A program made the translations under genes and the position numbers. DNA of 64,000 bases from Norana najaformis (taxonomy: Eukaryota; Annelida; Clitellata; Crassiclitellata; Hormogastridae): assembly GCA_964023275.1 (NCBI GenBank), contig OZ029918.1, positions 19,138,361 through 19,202,360 of the forward strand, written 5' to 3'. The notes beneath the pieces were generated by a model that was given only the letters and a program-made list of their open reading frames with translations, did not search any database and was not told the DNA's origin. Positions 19,680-32,399 of this stretch are shown piece after piece (the stretch's first letter is position 1; each line of letters starts with the position of its first letter).

Positions 19680-20790
19680 TGTATTTTCAGTACTCATTAA
19701 CTTAACTGACTTCAAAAAGGCCTTAGTGTTCACAGAGAGTCACTGTGGAAGATAATGAAGAGTTATGGAATTCCAACTAAGATAACTGATGTCATAAAAA
19801 GCTTTTATGATGGCAGTCGATGCTGTCGAAATGGAGTAGAGGTGGGTGAGTGATTTCAGATTGTAATTGGCATGTGTCAGGGATGTGTTTTGTCACTGAT
19901 GATTTTTGCCCTGGTTGTGGATTGGGTGATGTTGAGAGTGATGGAAGGCAGTAACACTGGACTAAAATGGATAAACGGCAATAGGCTAAAAGACCTGGAC
20001 TTCGCAAATGATATCGCCCTGCAGGACAGCACTTGGAAAGGCATGAAAGAACTGATGTCTAAAGCCAGGAGGAGGCAGCAAAGGTGGGACTCGCTATCAA
20101 TTCCAAAAAGACCAAAATCATGAAAATAGGAAAATGGAATGAAATGGACAAGGTCATGATTGATGATGACGAGGAGGTTGAGATCATGGGCGATTTCTGC
20201 TACCTCAGTAGCTTAATAACATCAGGCAGCTGCTGTGACTGGGAGGTAAGGATACGCATAGGAAAGGCAAATGCTGCTATTGGGAGACTTGAAAAGATAT
20301 AGAAGAACAACGGGTGCAGTTTGAGGAGAAAGATTTGTTTGTATGAGGCCAAAGTATTAAGTACACTACTATATGTATCAGAAACTTGGCCTATGACAGC
20401 GGCAAACAAGAAAAGACTGAAGGCAGCGCATCACAGATGGCTGAGAAGAATTCTGCACATTTTGTTATATTAAATAAAACTATAAGAGAAAGGACAGGAC
20501 AAGAGGATATAGAGAATATCCTCAGAAAGAGAAGTCTGAAATGGATGGGACATGTAATTCATATGGACAGAGATAGGCAAGCCAATCAAGCAGTGAACTG
20601 AATTCCTGAAGGGGAACGGAGGAGGGGAAGACCAAGGAAGAACTGGCTAGACACCATCAAACATGACCTTGGGTGTTTGGAGATGTCGAGGGATGAGGCA
20701 GGAAAACTGGCGGTCGACAGATGAATGGAGAAGCTGCATTGCCCGATGTGCAGACCTGCACAGGAAGGACTAAGTAAGCAAGCAAGTTTC
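19680..20790 (+). mobile_element. LINE (RTE/related APE clade) RT to C-terminus, 5'-truncated
   Basis: Reading + in drifting frames: GMCQGCVLSLMIFALVVDWV (RT motif 4), LKDLDFANDIALQ (degenerate YADD box, here FAND), INSKKTKIMKIG, GDFCYLSSLITSG, RIGKANAAIGRL, VLSTLLYVSETWPMT, HHRWLRRILHI, ERTGQEDIENILRKRSLKWMGHV, RRRGRPRKNWLDT. The 3' end is an AAGTAAGCAAGCAAG tail near 20,780. Stops show it is inactive. Confidence 0.85.
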
Positions 20791-20989
20791 AGGTTGTAAA
20801 CTTTCTGCTCTTTTGTCTATCTGTGTAGAAATTTCATTTAGGTCTCTTCCATTTCTAGTCAGCAGCAAATAAAAACTTATTCACCAAACCTTGTTGTTTA
20901 GCTGAATGAAACTTGGCTCAATGGCTCTAACTGTCTGAGACACCTTCCTTTATTTTTCTACTTAACACCTTCCTCCTTTTCTCCTAAAT

Positions 20990-21880
20990 GAACCTCGGCA
21001 GGATACACTTGGTGGTGGAGTAGCCTTCCCTCATAGGTCACTTGTGAAACTTGCTTCTTTTTCTTCCCATATTCTAACCCTAAAGTAATTTGAAAGACTT
21101 GTTGCTACCCTGAACTCTGAAATTTGTTGGCTAGCCTTTGTGAATGTTTACTGTCCTCCTTCCCTCTTACTTTCTGACTTTTCTTTAAAAAAATGTCAAT
21201 CACTGCTTGAACTTTTTATTCTTCCACTTACCTTATAATAATGGGTGACTTCAGCATACACTTGTAAACCTTGGACAGTGCTTCACAAAAGTTTCAATAT
21301 CTCTTTTTCTTAAGCAGCCATCTCTTACCCCAACCATAGTGTGAGCCATATTTTTGATCTCCTTATAACTTGTCTTCTGCTGTTCAGCTCTTTTGCTGTA
21401 AAAATATTTTTTCTTCTGAGTTATATTCATCTGACCATACTGCCATTACTTCTCAGGTTTCTTTCCATTATAAGCTGCTTCCGCTTACTCTTTCATCAGT
21501 TACTGCCCTTGGAAAGTGCTCAATGTTTCAACCTTAAAAGCTGACATTCTTGCCTCCACATCTGAAATTCGGGTGCTAGTGTCGAATTGTTTGTGAGCTT
21601 GTCTCAGCAGCCATATCCGTGTACTTGTCTTGTCTCTGAAAGCTGTTTTTCCCCAAGGGCATTATTGCAGGCAGTGAAAAAGATCTCAGACTGCGAAAAA
21701 TGCAATATACTACCCAGCTCGTCAGCACATTCTTCTCTTGCCAAGAAGTTCTTAAGCTTCTCCTCAAATAAGATCTCAGCTCTCAAGTTTTCTAGCTGTT
21801 CTTCCTCTAGTGGCCTATCATACCCTAAATATCCTGTTGTTCTTTGCACTGAAATTCTCTCAACAGACAAGATTTAAGTG
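20990..21880 (+). mobile_element. APE-type LINE endonuclease/linker fragment
   Basis: Degenerate + strand copy of a LINE endonuclease domain: a GGG-VAF segment near 21,010, VNVYCPPS-like residues near 21,140, MGDFSIHL near 21,241-21,266 and a SDHTAI-like segment near 21,430, then EN-RT linker text to ~21,880. No intact frame. Confidence 0.65.
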
Positions 21881-22089
21881 CATGAAATTGCAGGAATCTC
21901 AGGACTTAAAAAAATAGATATGACGAAATATGACAGTCCTTGGATATGCAAATGACTGCTAGATTAAAGTCATTTAGCAAAGAATGTTTGTTTGGTCATG
22001 TTGAAAGAATGCCAGCTGACCAAATCCTACACAGTGCGCAACAGTTTAGATTCAAAGGAAAAAGAAACAAGGTAAGATCATGACTATGC

Positions 22090-22955
22090 TGAGATCATCA
22101 TCCATTGCTCTTTTTCTACTGGAACTGTTCCATCTGCTTTAGAAATTGCTAAAGTAGTGCCTATATTTAAACAAGGAAGTAAAGATGTTACTAACTACAG
22201 TATTGGAAAAATTAATGCATAACAGACTGTATAATTATGTTTGTAGTATGATTATTTTATACCCTCTACAGCATGGATTTCAATTAGGCCATTCCACATC
22301 TATATCATTGTTAAATATGCAGGATAAAATCTCTTATGCTATAGGTGATAATGAATTTTCTGTTGGAATTTTTTTGACTTAGCCAGTGCTTTTGATATTG
22401 TCGACCATCATATTTTATTGGGAAAACTCAAAAATTATGGTATATGAGATATTATGCTTGGCTGGTTTACTAGTTATCTTGACACTAGACATCAACAGGT
22501 ACAATAGTACTTTGTCCCAGATAAAACCCATTTGGTGTGATGTTCCTCAGGGCTCTTATCTGGGACCCTTGTTGTTCTTACTTTATATCAGTGACCTTCC
22601 TAATTCATCATCTTTACTGCACTTTATTCTCTTTGCAGATGATACAAATGTTTTTCTGTCTCATAAATCGTTGGTTTCATTGGTAGAGGTTGTTAATTCC
22701 GAATTTACAGCTGTTGCTAACTGGTTCAGGGCTTATAGATTATCACTGAATTTGTCGAAAACTAATTATATTCTGTTTCGTTCTCCTAGAAAATTAGTAC
22801 CCCATCAAAATATAGCAGTGTCTATCGATAATATAGCTATTTTGCAAGTTAAAATCTCTAAGTTTCTTGGTATTTATGTTGGTGAGCACTTGACTTGGAA
22901 AGAGCATGTTAAGAACATATCTACCAAAATTACAAAAATAAGGAATGTTATCTTG
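22090..22955 (+). mobile_element. CR1/L2-like LINE, RT part (5' piece)
   Basis: RT motifs on the + strand: EIAKVVPIFKQGSKD, FDLASAFDIVDHHILLGKL, CDVPQGSYLGPLLFLLYISDL, FILFADDTNVFLSHKSL (catalytic ADD intact), LSLNLSKTNYILF and FLGIYVGEHLTWKEHV. The 22,386-23,087 frame is open for 233 codons. The copy is interrupted at ~22,955 by an antisense LINE and resumes at ~23,445. Confidence 0.9.
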
Positions 22956-23445
22956 TATTATTTGTATTTGTATTTGATAACTTACATAGCGCTTCTTACA
23001 AAACAAACTACTCAGAGGCGCTTCCAGCATGAGAGCCCCTGGGAAATAAGAACGTCTTTAAACAACGAGCTGACTGAGCTCTATTAACAACAGTGACCCT
23101 ACCACAAAGCGATAGCGGAAGTTCATTCCATAGAGATGGGCCAACAACAGCAAAAGCCCTCTGCTGAGCAAGAGAGGACTTAACACAAGGAACAAATAGA
23201 TCCATACAATCTAAAGAACATAAAGGGCGGGATGAGGTACTAGAGTGTGGAGGCCGAATAAGATCACAAAGATATTTTGGAGCTTGGCCCATGCGAGCTC
23301 TTATTACCAGTGATAATATTTTAAACTGAATACGAGATTGGATAGGGAGTCAATGAAGTTGCTGAATGATGTAATCAGAGATATGAGAGAAACGAGGAAT
23401 ATTAACCTGGCCGCAGAGTTTAGTACTGATTGAAGGGAAGACAGC
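22956..23445 (-). mobile_element. Antisense LINE 3' fragment nested in the LINE at 22.1-24.2 kb
   Basis: The - strand frame at 23,008-23,292 encodes a LINE C-terminus (RAFAVVGPSLWNELPLSL, RCLKTFLF). Its 3' end has the GAGGCGCTTCC...GCGCTT structure and an (ACAAAT)n tail at ~22,956-22,975. It splits a + strand LINE whose protein reads on at 23,450. Confidence 0.85.
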
Positions 23446-24215
23446 CGATACTTAGTTATTTATTATCTCATAATACTGTCATTAATATATATTCATTTAT
23501 TTACTCATGCTTGGCTTACTGTAATATTGTTTGGGCATCTACTTATTATACTCAGTTGAAGAGATTAATTGTACTTCATAAAAGGGCTGTTCGCATTATT
23601 GCAGGAAAATCCTCATACTCTCATGCTAATCAGTTATTATATGACCGTAATATTTTACAAATTGAACAGAGTAATAAGTTGCAAATTAGGGAATTTATGT
23701 ATCGCTTTCCTCATAACTTACTTCCCTCTGCTTTCATTGGTAATATTTCTAGTATATCCGATCTTCACGCACACCATACTAGATCTTGGGGTCTGTTTTC
23801 AATTACATGTGCTGGGCCTTCTGTTTGGAATAATATACCCCATGATATTCATAGTAAGCCTAATATAATATTGTTTAAGAAATCTATGCATGTGTTCTTA
23901 AATAATCTAAACAAATAAATAAGTACTGTTTGATTTTAGTTTTCACTAGTTAAGGCTTTTTTTATTTTTGTTTTGTATTTTGTTTCATTCTGATTCTGAT
24001 TATGTTTTTTTTTAGTCCAGTTGGACTTATATCTTGTTAGTCATTCATCATCTAGTACTAGCTTCTTGGTATGGGATACCCTAATAAGAGGGACTTTGGT
24101 CCTTCTTAGGTTTTTCTGTTGTATCCTAATATTACTCTGTATACTGTGCTTATTGCGGTTTGTACTTGGAACAATAAATGATGAAATGAAATGAATGAAA
24201 TGCCAATATACACAA
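23446..24215 (+). mobile_element. CR1/L2-like LINE, C-terminus and 3' UTR (3' piece)
   Basis: Open frame 23,430-23,918 gives SFIYSCLAYCNIVWASTYY, LKRLIVLHKRAVRIIAG and a final GPSVWNNIPHDI, then a 3' UTR ending in AATAAATGATGAAATGAAATG-type repeats (~24,170-24,205), a 3' tail of the kind seen in L2-like elements. It is the continuation of 22,090-22,955. Confidence 0.88.
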
Positions 24216-24776
24216 ATGCATAACAAGACTTGGGCTGAACATGAGAAAAGCATTGGATTTGAAAAATGACAGCAAGATTGGAGATCATTCTTGTGCACCC
24301 ATCATCACCAAATGACTGGCTTTAGGAACTGTTGATGCTGATGATGATGACAACGACAGTTTAATGCCTTAATCTATGGACACCATTAGATACATTGCCA
24401 TCTGTTTTCTGTTTGATAGTATGAATGCTCTTACATAAGCCACTGGAAGTAATTGAACCAACATCCTTTCTATGTTAATAAGTCCACAGTAAATTAGGTG
24501 ATCAATAATCTACACTTCTTCCATTGGTTTATTTCCACCTTCTGGCCTCCCTGGATTTTGACTGGACTTCTCATATTTATTATGATTGTGAGCCTTGGTT
24601 TCACTTGAAAGAAACCATCAGTAATTATGCCTTGTGCATTATGGTAAAATGTCACTAGAAGAATCTTAGATTTTACTAAATTAAATTTTTGGAGGTAAGA
24701 ACATTGACCTCTGCCATGTTTGATTTGTTTGTAAAACTGGTCCTTTTTACAAAATTTGCATTTATTTTCTTGTTAG
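24216..24776. other. Intronic sequence without recognisable features
   Basis: No coding region or repeat recognised. It ends in a pyrimidine-rich tract and TTAG acceptor before the exon at 24,777. Confidence 0.5.
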
Positions 24777-24926
24777 ATGGAGGTTCGAGAAGACTGTTGC
24801 ACCATTTGTCACAGAAGTGGGGAGTTATTGATGTGTGATGTTTGTAGCCTTGTATACCATCTTCAGTGCCTAGATCCTCCACTGACTTCAGTTCCAGTCG
24901 GATTGTGGTCATGTCCGAAATGTCAG
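24777..24926 (+). CDS. PHF21A-like: Host exon: PHD finger, PHF21A/BHC80-like
   Basis: 150 nt (50 codons) between an acceptor (TTTTCTTGTTAG) and a donor (CAG|GTGATT), phase 0 at its end. It encodes a complete C4-H-C3 PHD finger with canonical spacing: C8-x2-C11-x8-C20-x2-C23-x4-H28-x2-C31-x14-C46-x2-C49. Diagnostic pieces [20 protein letters not shown] and LWSCPKCQ closely resemble the PHF21A/BHC80 PHD finger. In vertebrates that finger reads unmethylated H3K4 within the LSD1-CoREST complex. In-frame reading beyond the donor hits TAA after two codons, so splicing is needed. The next exon fits at 58,105. Confidence 0.88.
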
Positions 24927-25257
24927 GTGATTTAACTTACTTAGGCTCATTAGGAAGTAAAATGCACATTTTGCAGATGGTTTACATTTATGTCCTTGGC
25001 AACATTTGTTTACACCTTGGGTTGCAGACTTTGGAGAACCCAGTTTTGGAAGCAACTTCACTAATCACTATCCTAGCCAAACCCTTAAAAGTTGAAACAG
25101 AGGTAGGGGTCATGGAGAGCAGTGCTTCCTATACTCCTTGCCACAATTTCACTTTGACAGGATACAAAATGGGCTACCATGCTGATACGCCCCTTTGACA
25201 TGAAGCTCGCTCCTCGGCTTTCCTCCTCCCCAGACAGTCATGTTTTTTGGGCCCACA
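24927..25257. other. Start of large intron
   Basis: A 110-codon open frame at 24,866-25,198 runs through the exon in another frame and is not supported as a gene. Nothing else recognised. Confidence 0.5.
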
Positions 25258-26690
25258 GTGGGCTCATATTTGTAATTGTAATTGTAATCTGACATTTATA
25301 AAGCGCCACTTCAAGAATAGACTCATCAGAGGCGCTCCCGACCCGAACCAGTGAGACCACTGTCAAATAATACAGACTTCAGGCGCTTGCGAAACTGCGG
25401 AAGAGACAAACTGAGGAATTCAAGCCGGAGCTCTAGGGAAAGGCGATTCCAGCTGTTAGGTCCAACATAGGCAAAGCTTCTAGACTGCGCTGTAGCAGTG
25501 CGCATATGAAGGACAGTCAGGAGTCCAAGGGAGACCGACTGGAGAGTGCTATGGCCTGGAACCAAGGAGACCGAAATGCAGAAGTCCCTAAGATATGATG
25601 GAGCAGAGCCAACGAGACAATTATGCATAAGTGTTAGGATCTTGAACTGGATACGCTACTGAATGGGAAGCCAGTGCAGAGTGTCCCGCATAAAGGAAGT
25701 TATATGGCCATACCTGGTAAGTATGAGTAACCTGTAAGTAACCTGTCCATGGCCAAAAGCTCCAAAGATGTCGGCCAGGAGACGTGTAATAAGTGATTCA
25801 GTAGAGTGAAACTTCCTAAATCGGATTGAAGAGGAGGCATGAGGGAGTTAGAGTCAAGGTAGTCAACCAGTTGGACGGACACACATCTTTCAAGAAGCTT
25901 AGGGAGGAAGGAAAGGTTAGAGATAGGTCGGTAGTTAGAGATATCATTGAGGTCAAGACCCTGGCGCTTGAGAGAGGGAAAGACTACAGCACATTTGTGA
26001 GAAGCCGGGAGTGAACCCTGACCCAGGGAGGTATTACATAGCAAGTGTAAGAATGGAATTAAGTCATCTATAAAATCCTTGATTAAAAATGGTGGTAATA
26101 AGTCCAGTTCACAGGACTTAGCAGGCGACTCCAGCAGGAGCCGACGAAGGACGTCCAAAGGCAGAGGCTTCCATCATGAAAGCCTAGATGACGTAGGAGG
26201 AAAGGAAGGAGGAGGATAACCATCAGTAGATTGGCGGATCAAGTCGATCTTCCCGCGCATGTAGTCGAGGTAGTCGTTCGCTATGAACGGAGGCTGGGCC
26301 GGAGAGTTAGAAGCGGTAGAATGGCCGAGGACACCTGAGAGCGAAGACCTGAGCCGACGCGGATTGCTCCTCTCCTGCTCTATCAACAACTCCCAGTATG
26401 CCATTTCTTTGGCTTGAAACTCCTGGTGCATTAAGCGAAGATGGTGGATCCAGTTGAGATGATCGGCAGGATCACGTGTTCGTCGAAATCTTCGCTATGC
26501 CACCTGACATCACGACATAAAGCGCGGCAGGATCGGTCAAACCAAGGTGCTCACGGTCTCCGACGGGCCCGCTGCGGACGAAGCTGAAGGAGGTCATCGA
26601 TGAGGAGGCGAACTGAAGAGTCAAAGAGAGCAAAGAGCTCTTCAGACGAACGTTGTGCCACTGCAGCAACCGGTGGCCAGTTATGGGCCC
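25258..26690 (-). mobile_element. APE-type LINE (linker, RT start and C-terminus), internally deleted
   Basis: The - strand from 26,690: linker with GLTDPAALY and RSNPRRLRSSL, RT start SHKCAVVFPSLKRQGLDLND followed by ISNYRPISNLSFLPKLLERC. A jump at ~25,700 then leads to the C-terminus (SRSFAYVGPNSWNRLSLELR). The catalytic RT core is missing. 3' end: GAGCGCCTCTGATGAGTCTA, then (ATTACA)n tail at 25,258-25,275. Same family as the LINE hit by Polinton 1. Confidence 0.85.
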
Positions 26691-27079
26691 AATGTGGCCA
26701 GCTATGGTCCCATTGTGAACTTGGCTGTCAGGGTTGAGATGAAGGGGACTATATTAAAAAACACAGAATGTCAGTTGCCAAACACTATTCAACTTTAATC
26801 TGCAAAAACCTATTACCATTTTAACAAAACTTGATGCACAAAGGAAATAAATTGCTGTAACCTATCAATGTTCAATTATAAATTACTTCTACAGGTATGC
26901 TTTACTTATGAAACAAATAAGCTTGATCATGTTTTTGAAATTTACAATGTCTGTTAAACTGTGAAAATAGACCAGTAGAAATATGCTTAAGGTTTATTAA
27001 TTCCAAAAAAGTTTATTTCTGTATTTTTATGGTAATTATGCTATATACACAGCACTCTTGCTATCTTCATCTAACAAGG
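26691..27079. other. Intronic AT-rich sequence, nothing recognised
   Basis: No coding or repeat signal that I can support. Confidence 0.5.
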
Positions 27080-27965
27080 GCTGGCGCCTGGACACCATTC
27101 CTACATCTCTTCTGTAAAAGTGCTTAGATATGCTAGGTCCAACCATCACATCAATTATCAATTTCTCATTGCACGATGAATCCTCCCATCTGCTTTTGCT
27201 TATGCTATAGTTCATCCTTTCTTAAAGAAACCTTCTCATGACCCCAGCGACCTGTATAATAACAGACCCATCTCAGCTTTGAATTTTGTATCAAAAACTC
27301 TTGAACAGGTAGTTATGAATCATGTGCAAACTCACCTGTCTTCCAAATCACTAATCTCACCATTTCAGTCTGCATACGTCAAGTTTCATTCAACAGAATC
27401 TGCCATTCTTGCTGTTCAAAATGATATCATGTGCTCTATGGATAAGGGTAAGGTGACAGCACTTCTTGATTTATTTGCTGCTTTTGATACTGTGGATCAT
27501 TCTCTTCTTCATCATCTCCAGCACTGATTTGGTGTTTCTGGCCCCGCCTTGCATTAGTTTTGCATCTTACCTTTGCCCACGCACTCATTTTATTTAAATG
27601 GTAATTATTGTCCAGTGCGTGATGGCATACTGTGTTCTGCAGGGTTTTGTACTTGGTCCTCTTCTGTTCACATTATATGCCACAACACTAGGTACACTGC
27701 TGGACAATCATTCACTAGGATATCATTTCTAAGCGAATGATACTCAGATCTACATTTCATTTGACAGTTTGTCTTGTAACTCCTCTGTGCAGCTGTTGTC
27801 TGATGCCTTCAAGGAGGCACAGTCTTGGATGGTGGCTAATAAACCCATCAAAAACTTAACCCATGAAAAACTGAATTTCTACTATTGGGCACTCCACAGC
27901 AACTTAAAAAGTTTGAATGGCTTCAAATGCATGCCTGCATACACTGCCACTTACACCAGTTAAGC
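27080..27965 (+). mobile_element. CR1-like LINE RT fragment
   Basis: + strand RT text in drifting frames: LNFVSKTLEQVV, SPFQSAYVKFHSTESAIL, LLDLFAAFDTVDHSLLHHL, a VLGPLLFTLY-like segment, a degenerate YADD region near 27,735 (Asn replaces Asp), then SWMVANKPIKNLTHEKLNFY. It stops before the C-terminal region at ~27,960. Close to the family of the LINE at 35.9-39.2 kb. Confidence 0.85.
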
Positions 27966-28019
27966 ATTCCATTCTACACGGGTGGTTAGCCAATAACCAG
28001 GGGCGGATCCAAGATTTTA

Positions 28020-29065
28020 AATGGGGGATATTTTAAATGTGGACCTTGGTGATGACCATTGGCAACAGGCTTCGTTGCCGGTGAAAGATGGTGGTCTGGG
28101 CATTCGCTGTGCATCTAAGCTGGCATCCTCTTTTCTGGCTTCTGCTGCGAGCACCAGCAAACTTCAGGCTTGCATTCTGCCACCAGAGTCGGCTGAGATG
28201 CCATACGAGCTCGTGAGCTCAGCACTCACCGCATGGATGGCCCTGACAGGTGTGGAGCCATTAACGGGAGCAGCATCACACCACCAAAAAGTTTGGGATA
28301 CTCGTTAGATAAGCAAGGCCTGCATGGATCAGCTTGAGTGCATTAGTGGTCCATGTGTTCGCGCTCGCCTCCTTGCCTCACGAGCACCACATTCTGGTAG
28401 CTTTGGGTTTGCGTCTCTCAGACGAGGAGGTACAGTTGGCAATTGGGGTGAGACTGGGCACAACATTTGTGAACCGCATTTATGCCACCACTGCGGGGGA
28501 AAAGTCGACGTCAGTGGACTACACGGCCTGGTTTGCAGAGCAGGAGGCAGCAAACAACAGCGGCACAGTATGTTGAACGACCTCATTTGGACAGCGATGA
28601 ACAGAGCCAAAATTCCTGCACAGAAAGAACCTCTTGGCATTTTGAGGGAAGACGGAAGATGCCCTGACAGTGTGACGCTCATCCCTAGGTCGCGTGGTCG
28701 GTGCCTAGCATGGGACGTAACAGTACTGGATACCTAGCCAACATCTCATTTACCTCACACATTTGTCAGAGCAGGTGAAGCTGCCGACCGCGCAGCCTTG
28801 TCCAAAAGGATGAAGTATGCCGCCATCACTCACTCTCGTGCCTTTGTGGCGGTGGCCTTGGAGACCAGCGGAGCCTTGAGCAGTGAAGGACTGGAGTTCA
28901 TCACAGAATTGGGAAGCCGGACAACAGATGCAACCCATGATCCTCTAGAGACCCCGTTCTTGTTTCAGAAGATTTCGGTGGCTGTTCAAAGAGGAAATGC
29001 CATCTGACTCTCCGAAACATTGCCATCATGCTCTGAACCCTCTGGAGATGGCGATTTTTAATTTA
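28020..29065 (+). mobile_element. RLE-type LINE C-terminal region (zinc knuckle plus restriction-like endonuclease)
   Basis: ASLPVKDGGLGIRCASKLA begins the post-RT region. After a TAG at 28,306 and two frameshifts (~28,395 and ~28,470; the middle part reads VALGLRLSDEEVQLAIGVRL) comes a CHHC-type knuckle (CHHCGGKVDVSGLHGLVC). Then RHSMLNDLIWTAM, and a restriction-like nuclease signature (RCPDSVTLIPRSRGRCLAWDVTV, i.e. PD...D-V). It ends SVAVQRGNAI at 29,007. Family members encode a single ORF with this C-terminal nuclease. RT itself is absent: the copy is 5'-truncated. Confidence 0.8.
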
Positions 29066-29089
29066 ATTTATTTTAATGAAACTGTCACT

Positions 29090-29790
29090 TTTAATAATAA
29101 TAATAAATAATAATGTAAGAACTTCCATAGCGCCACTGTAATAATGCTCGAGGCATCAGTCCATGATCGCTGCTAAAGAAAATCGTTGTCCAAGTCAAAT
29201 TCCATGGGGAGTCTGGGTCAAAAAACCAAGGGGGAATCCAGAAGACACAGAGACAATTTACAGAGGAAATGAGTCCAGGAAGATCTGAGTTTTTAGTCTG
29301 GATCTGAAGGGTAAAACAGACATTGTCGAACGAACATTTGCCGGAAGAGAGTTCCAGAGTTTAGGACCAGAGACAGAAAGGGCACACCTGCTGAGAGCTG
29401 TTGTTGTCCACGGAATAGTCAGGTTTAGACAGGCAGAAGACTTGATTGAGTAGAGACAAGTCTTGGGGGTCAGTACAGAGTGAAGATAATGAGGTTGGCT
29501 GAAATGTAGAGTCATGTATACAGTTAGTGCAGTCTTGAACATTTTGCGCTTATCTGTGGGCAACAAGTGCAATGATTTTAGGATTGGTGATATCTGTTTA
29601 TATTTTAGTGTTTTAGTGATAACTCTGAAGACCTATCAAATTAGCTCTTGAAATGCCAGTAAAAAGTGAGTTGCAGTAGTCAAGATGGCAAACAAACCAG
29701 GGCATAAAAGGGAACATGGCACGATTAAACCTATGGATAGCACAGATGTGGTAATGGGCAGATTTGCATATAGAATTAACCCTATCGAGT
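29090..29790 (-). mobile_element. CR1-like LINE C-terminus and 3' end
   Basis: The - strand from 29,790: FNRAMFPFMPWFVCHLDYCNS, then YLHSVLTPKTCLYSIKSS, CALSVSGPKLWNSLPANV and RLKTQIFLDSF. The 3' end carries the CAAGGCATC-type segment and an (AAT)n tail at ~29,095-29,112. 5'-truncated. Confidence 0.85.
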
Positions 29791-30505
29791 CTGAATTAAT
29801 TTTAAAGCCCAGCCTGTAAAATTCAGTTTAATTTTACGTCATGATGTCAAAAGTCTGAATTATTTTAGGTTTTTGCAGAAAAGCATCATCATCTTGTACT
29901 TTTTATAACTGCCAGTAATTAAGCTAGAAACATGCTGCTAGCATCAAAATGTTCACAGATGTGTCCTCTTTTACATGTATAAATCTATTTAATGAACAAA
30001 CACTGGGAATTCCTATTCTTATCCTGAAACTACAGGCACTCAAAGTTTTTTATTTAAATGAAAAAACTGTGTGAAGTTTTTTAAATTTGAAAGTAATGAC
30101 AGTAGCTGTGTTAAGAATTTAATTTTGAATGAGGTAGTGAAAAAATTTTAAAATCAGGTAATAAATGACCCCAAAAATAAAAAAATCCATACACCATCAT
30201 AAACATCATTTTTGCACTTTAATGATAATCCCACAATTTGGCAACTTGAAAGTGGTACAACTTTCTGGTTTCTGATCACCATAGCTCGGCCTCACTTGGA
30301 GTTATTTGTGGAGGGAAGACCGTTTCACATGGAAAACACAGGGATTTCAGTTATTCAGTTGTGGGTGGGGAATGTAATAAAGTCAGCTCGGGTCTGTTGC
30401 CTATGCCATCGGTCTCCAAGGGGTGATAGCTGACTCATAATTAGGCACCTAATATGCAAAGCTATATTACATACACAATTTTTACATATTTTATATATAA
30501 CTTAT
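29791..30505. other. Intronic sequence, nothing recognised
   Basis: AT-rich, no supported frame or repeat. Confidence 0.5.
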
Positions 30506-31215
30506 ACTGTGTTTTCTTCTTCTTCTTCTTCCTTCTGGCTAGAATTGATCCCTCCTAGGGGAGGGGTCAGCCACATGAATCCTTCTTTTCCATTTGTTTC
30601 TATCTCCAGTATCTTCTTTCTTCAGTCTGAGAAGCTTTAGGTCTTGTTGAATCATGTCTCTCCATCTCTTCTTTTGTCTTCCCCAACTGTGGCGTCCATA
30701 AACTTCTGCTGTCATAATTCTTTTAATGCAATTTTCCTCTTCTCTCCACATCACATGACCATACCGTCTCAACCTGGCTTCTCAGACCTTTTCAGATATA
30801 CATGCCACTCCCAATTTCTGTCTGATATACTCATTCCTTTTCTTGTCTTTCAGTGAGATTCCAAGTATCCATTGCAGCATTCTCATTTCCTTTCTCTCCA
30901 GCATCTTCTCCTCTTTCGTCAATGTCCAGGCTTCTGCTCCATATATCATCGCTGGTCTTATCATTGTTTTATACACCTTTCCTTTGAGTTGAACCGGCAT
31001 TTTGACATCGCATAATACACTCGATAAGTCTTTCCATTTTTGCCACGCTGGCTTAATCCTATTTTTAACATCATGTTTGCATTCTCCTTTAGCATTCATT
31101 ATCGACCCAAGGTATTTAAAGGTTTCTACTTGTTTCAGTGCATTTCCTGCAAAGTCCTTGACCACAGGTGTCTCATCTATTTTGGGGCATACCATGGTCT
31201 CTGTTTTATTGATAT
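30506..31215 (-). mobile_element. RTE-like LINE C-terminal fragment with (GAA)n tail
   Basis: The - strand reads QVETFKYLGSIMNAKGECKHD, VYKTMIRPAMIYGAEAWTLT, MRMLQWILGISLKDKKRNEY, then LRRYGHVMWREEE, HSWGRQKKRWRDMIQQDL and a final WKRRIHVADPSP. The 3' tail is (GAA)n, seen as CTTCTTCTTCTTCTTCC at 30,508-30,525. 31,195-30,782 is a single open frame. Confidence 0.88.
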
Positions 31216-32399
31216 TTATTTTAACATATACTGTGTTACATATACAAAAATAAACATTTTAATGTTTCTGTATTTATATATAACATAAGATAATGGTAGG
31301 CATACAAAGGCAGAACCAGTAGCGGCTCCAGTAAGTCTTTAGGCATACAAGCTAACTATGCACTTAGCCGCCCTTCCTTTGCAGCCCCTCCACAGAATTG
31401 TTACGCCACTGTGTAGAGCTGTAGACTATTAACTCCTCCATATTAGCAGAAGATACAGTTGTCTACACCCGACTATATTTGTATATGGAGTTGTCTACAT
31501 GCACGAGTAAATAATAGGGACCTAACTCTAGCATCAATTTAGTCCCCCCAACATTTCAAACAGTGCCAGACCTAGCCAAAAGTCAGGTCAGTTTCTTGAA
31601 GTTTAGTCCCAGTGGTAGGTAATCCGCTGAAGCACAGATCAAAACAACATCCAGAGGTAAACTAACAGCTGAGAAATAGTTTATGAGAATGGGATTCTGT
31701 GTAACTGAAGAATATCGCCCATCTCCTGGTGATACCTTCTGTGAACAGTTTTCCATTGCATGTGTATATATATGTGTGTGTATATATATATAAAATGTAT
31801 ATATATATGTGTGTGTACATCCAATGTATATACATGCATAATTCATAATGAGGCCTAGGGGAAACATGTGTAATTTGCACCCCCTAACAAATATGTGCTT
31901 TTAAAGGGGTAAAGAATTTGCTGAGTGCCAAGAAAAATTGGCACAAACATGTCCACACACCTTAGAGTAATATGTAATGAAGCAATAGTTGTACGTCTTA
32001 TAGAAAATGTAAGAAATGTGTTTTTTTAAAACTGGTCCAATTTGTACGACTGTCGTGTAAATTGACCTTTATGTTTCGTTGAAAACATTTAACATAAGTA
32101 AGCTAAAAATGATAGTATATTTTCCTTGAAGACCAATAATGCTTAATACATATCTTTTGAAGCACAGATATGGGCTTAGCTGTTGTTATAACATGTAACG
32201 CTGATAAACTCTCTCAAGAAATATCTCTTGACCTACTAGAAAGTGTCAACTTTTCGAAATGCCTACAGGTATTACTTAAAACCTTCATATAAGTCTAAGC
32301 AGACTTAACTAACTAAACTAAGTGCACTGGTAGCTAAATTGATACAGAAAATAAACTTGGAAAGTCTTAACTTGTGAATTTTTGCTGTGCCTTCTTGAA
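31216..32399. other. Intronic sequence with TA/TG microsatellite
   Basis: Only a TATATA/TGTGTG microsatellite at about 31,757-31,820 stands out; no genes recognised. Confidence 0.6.
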
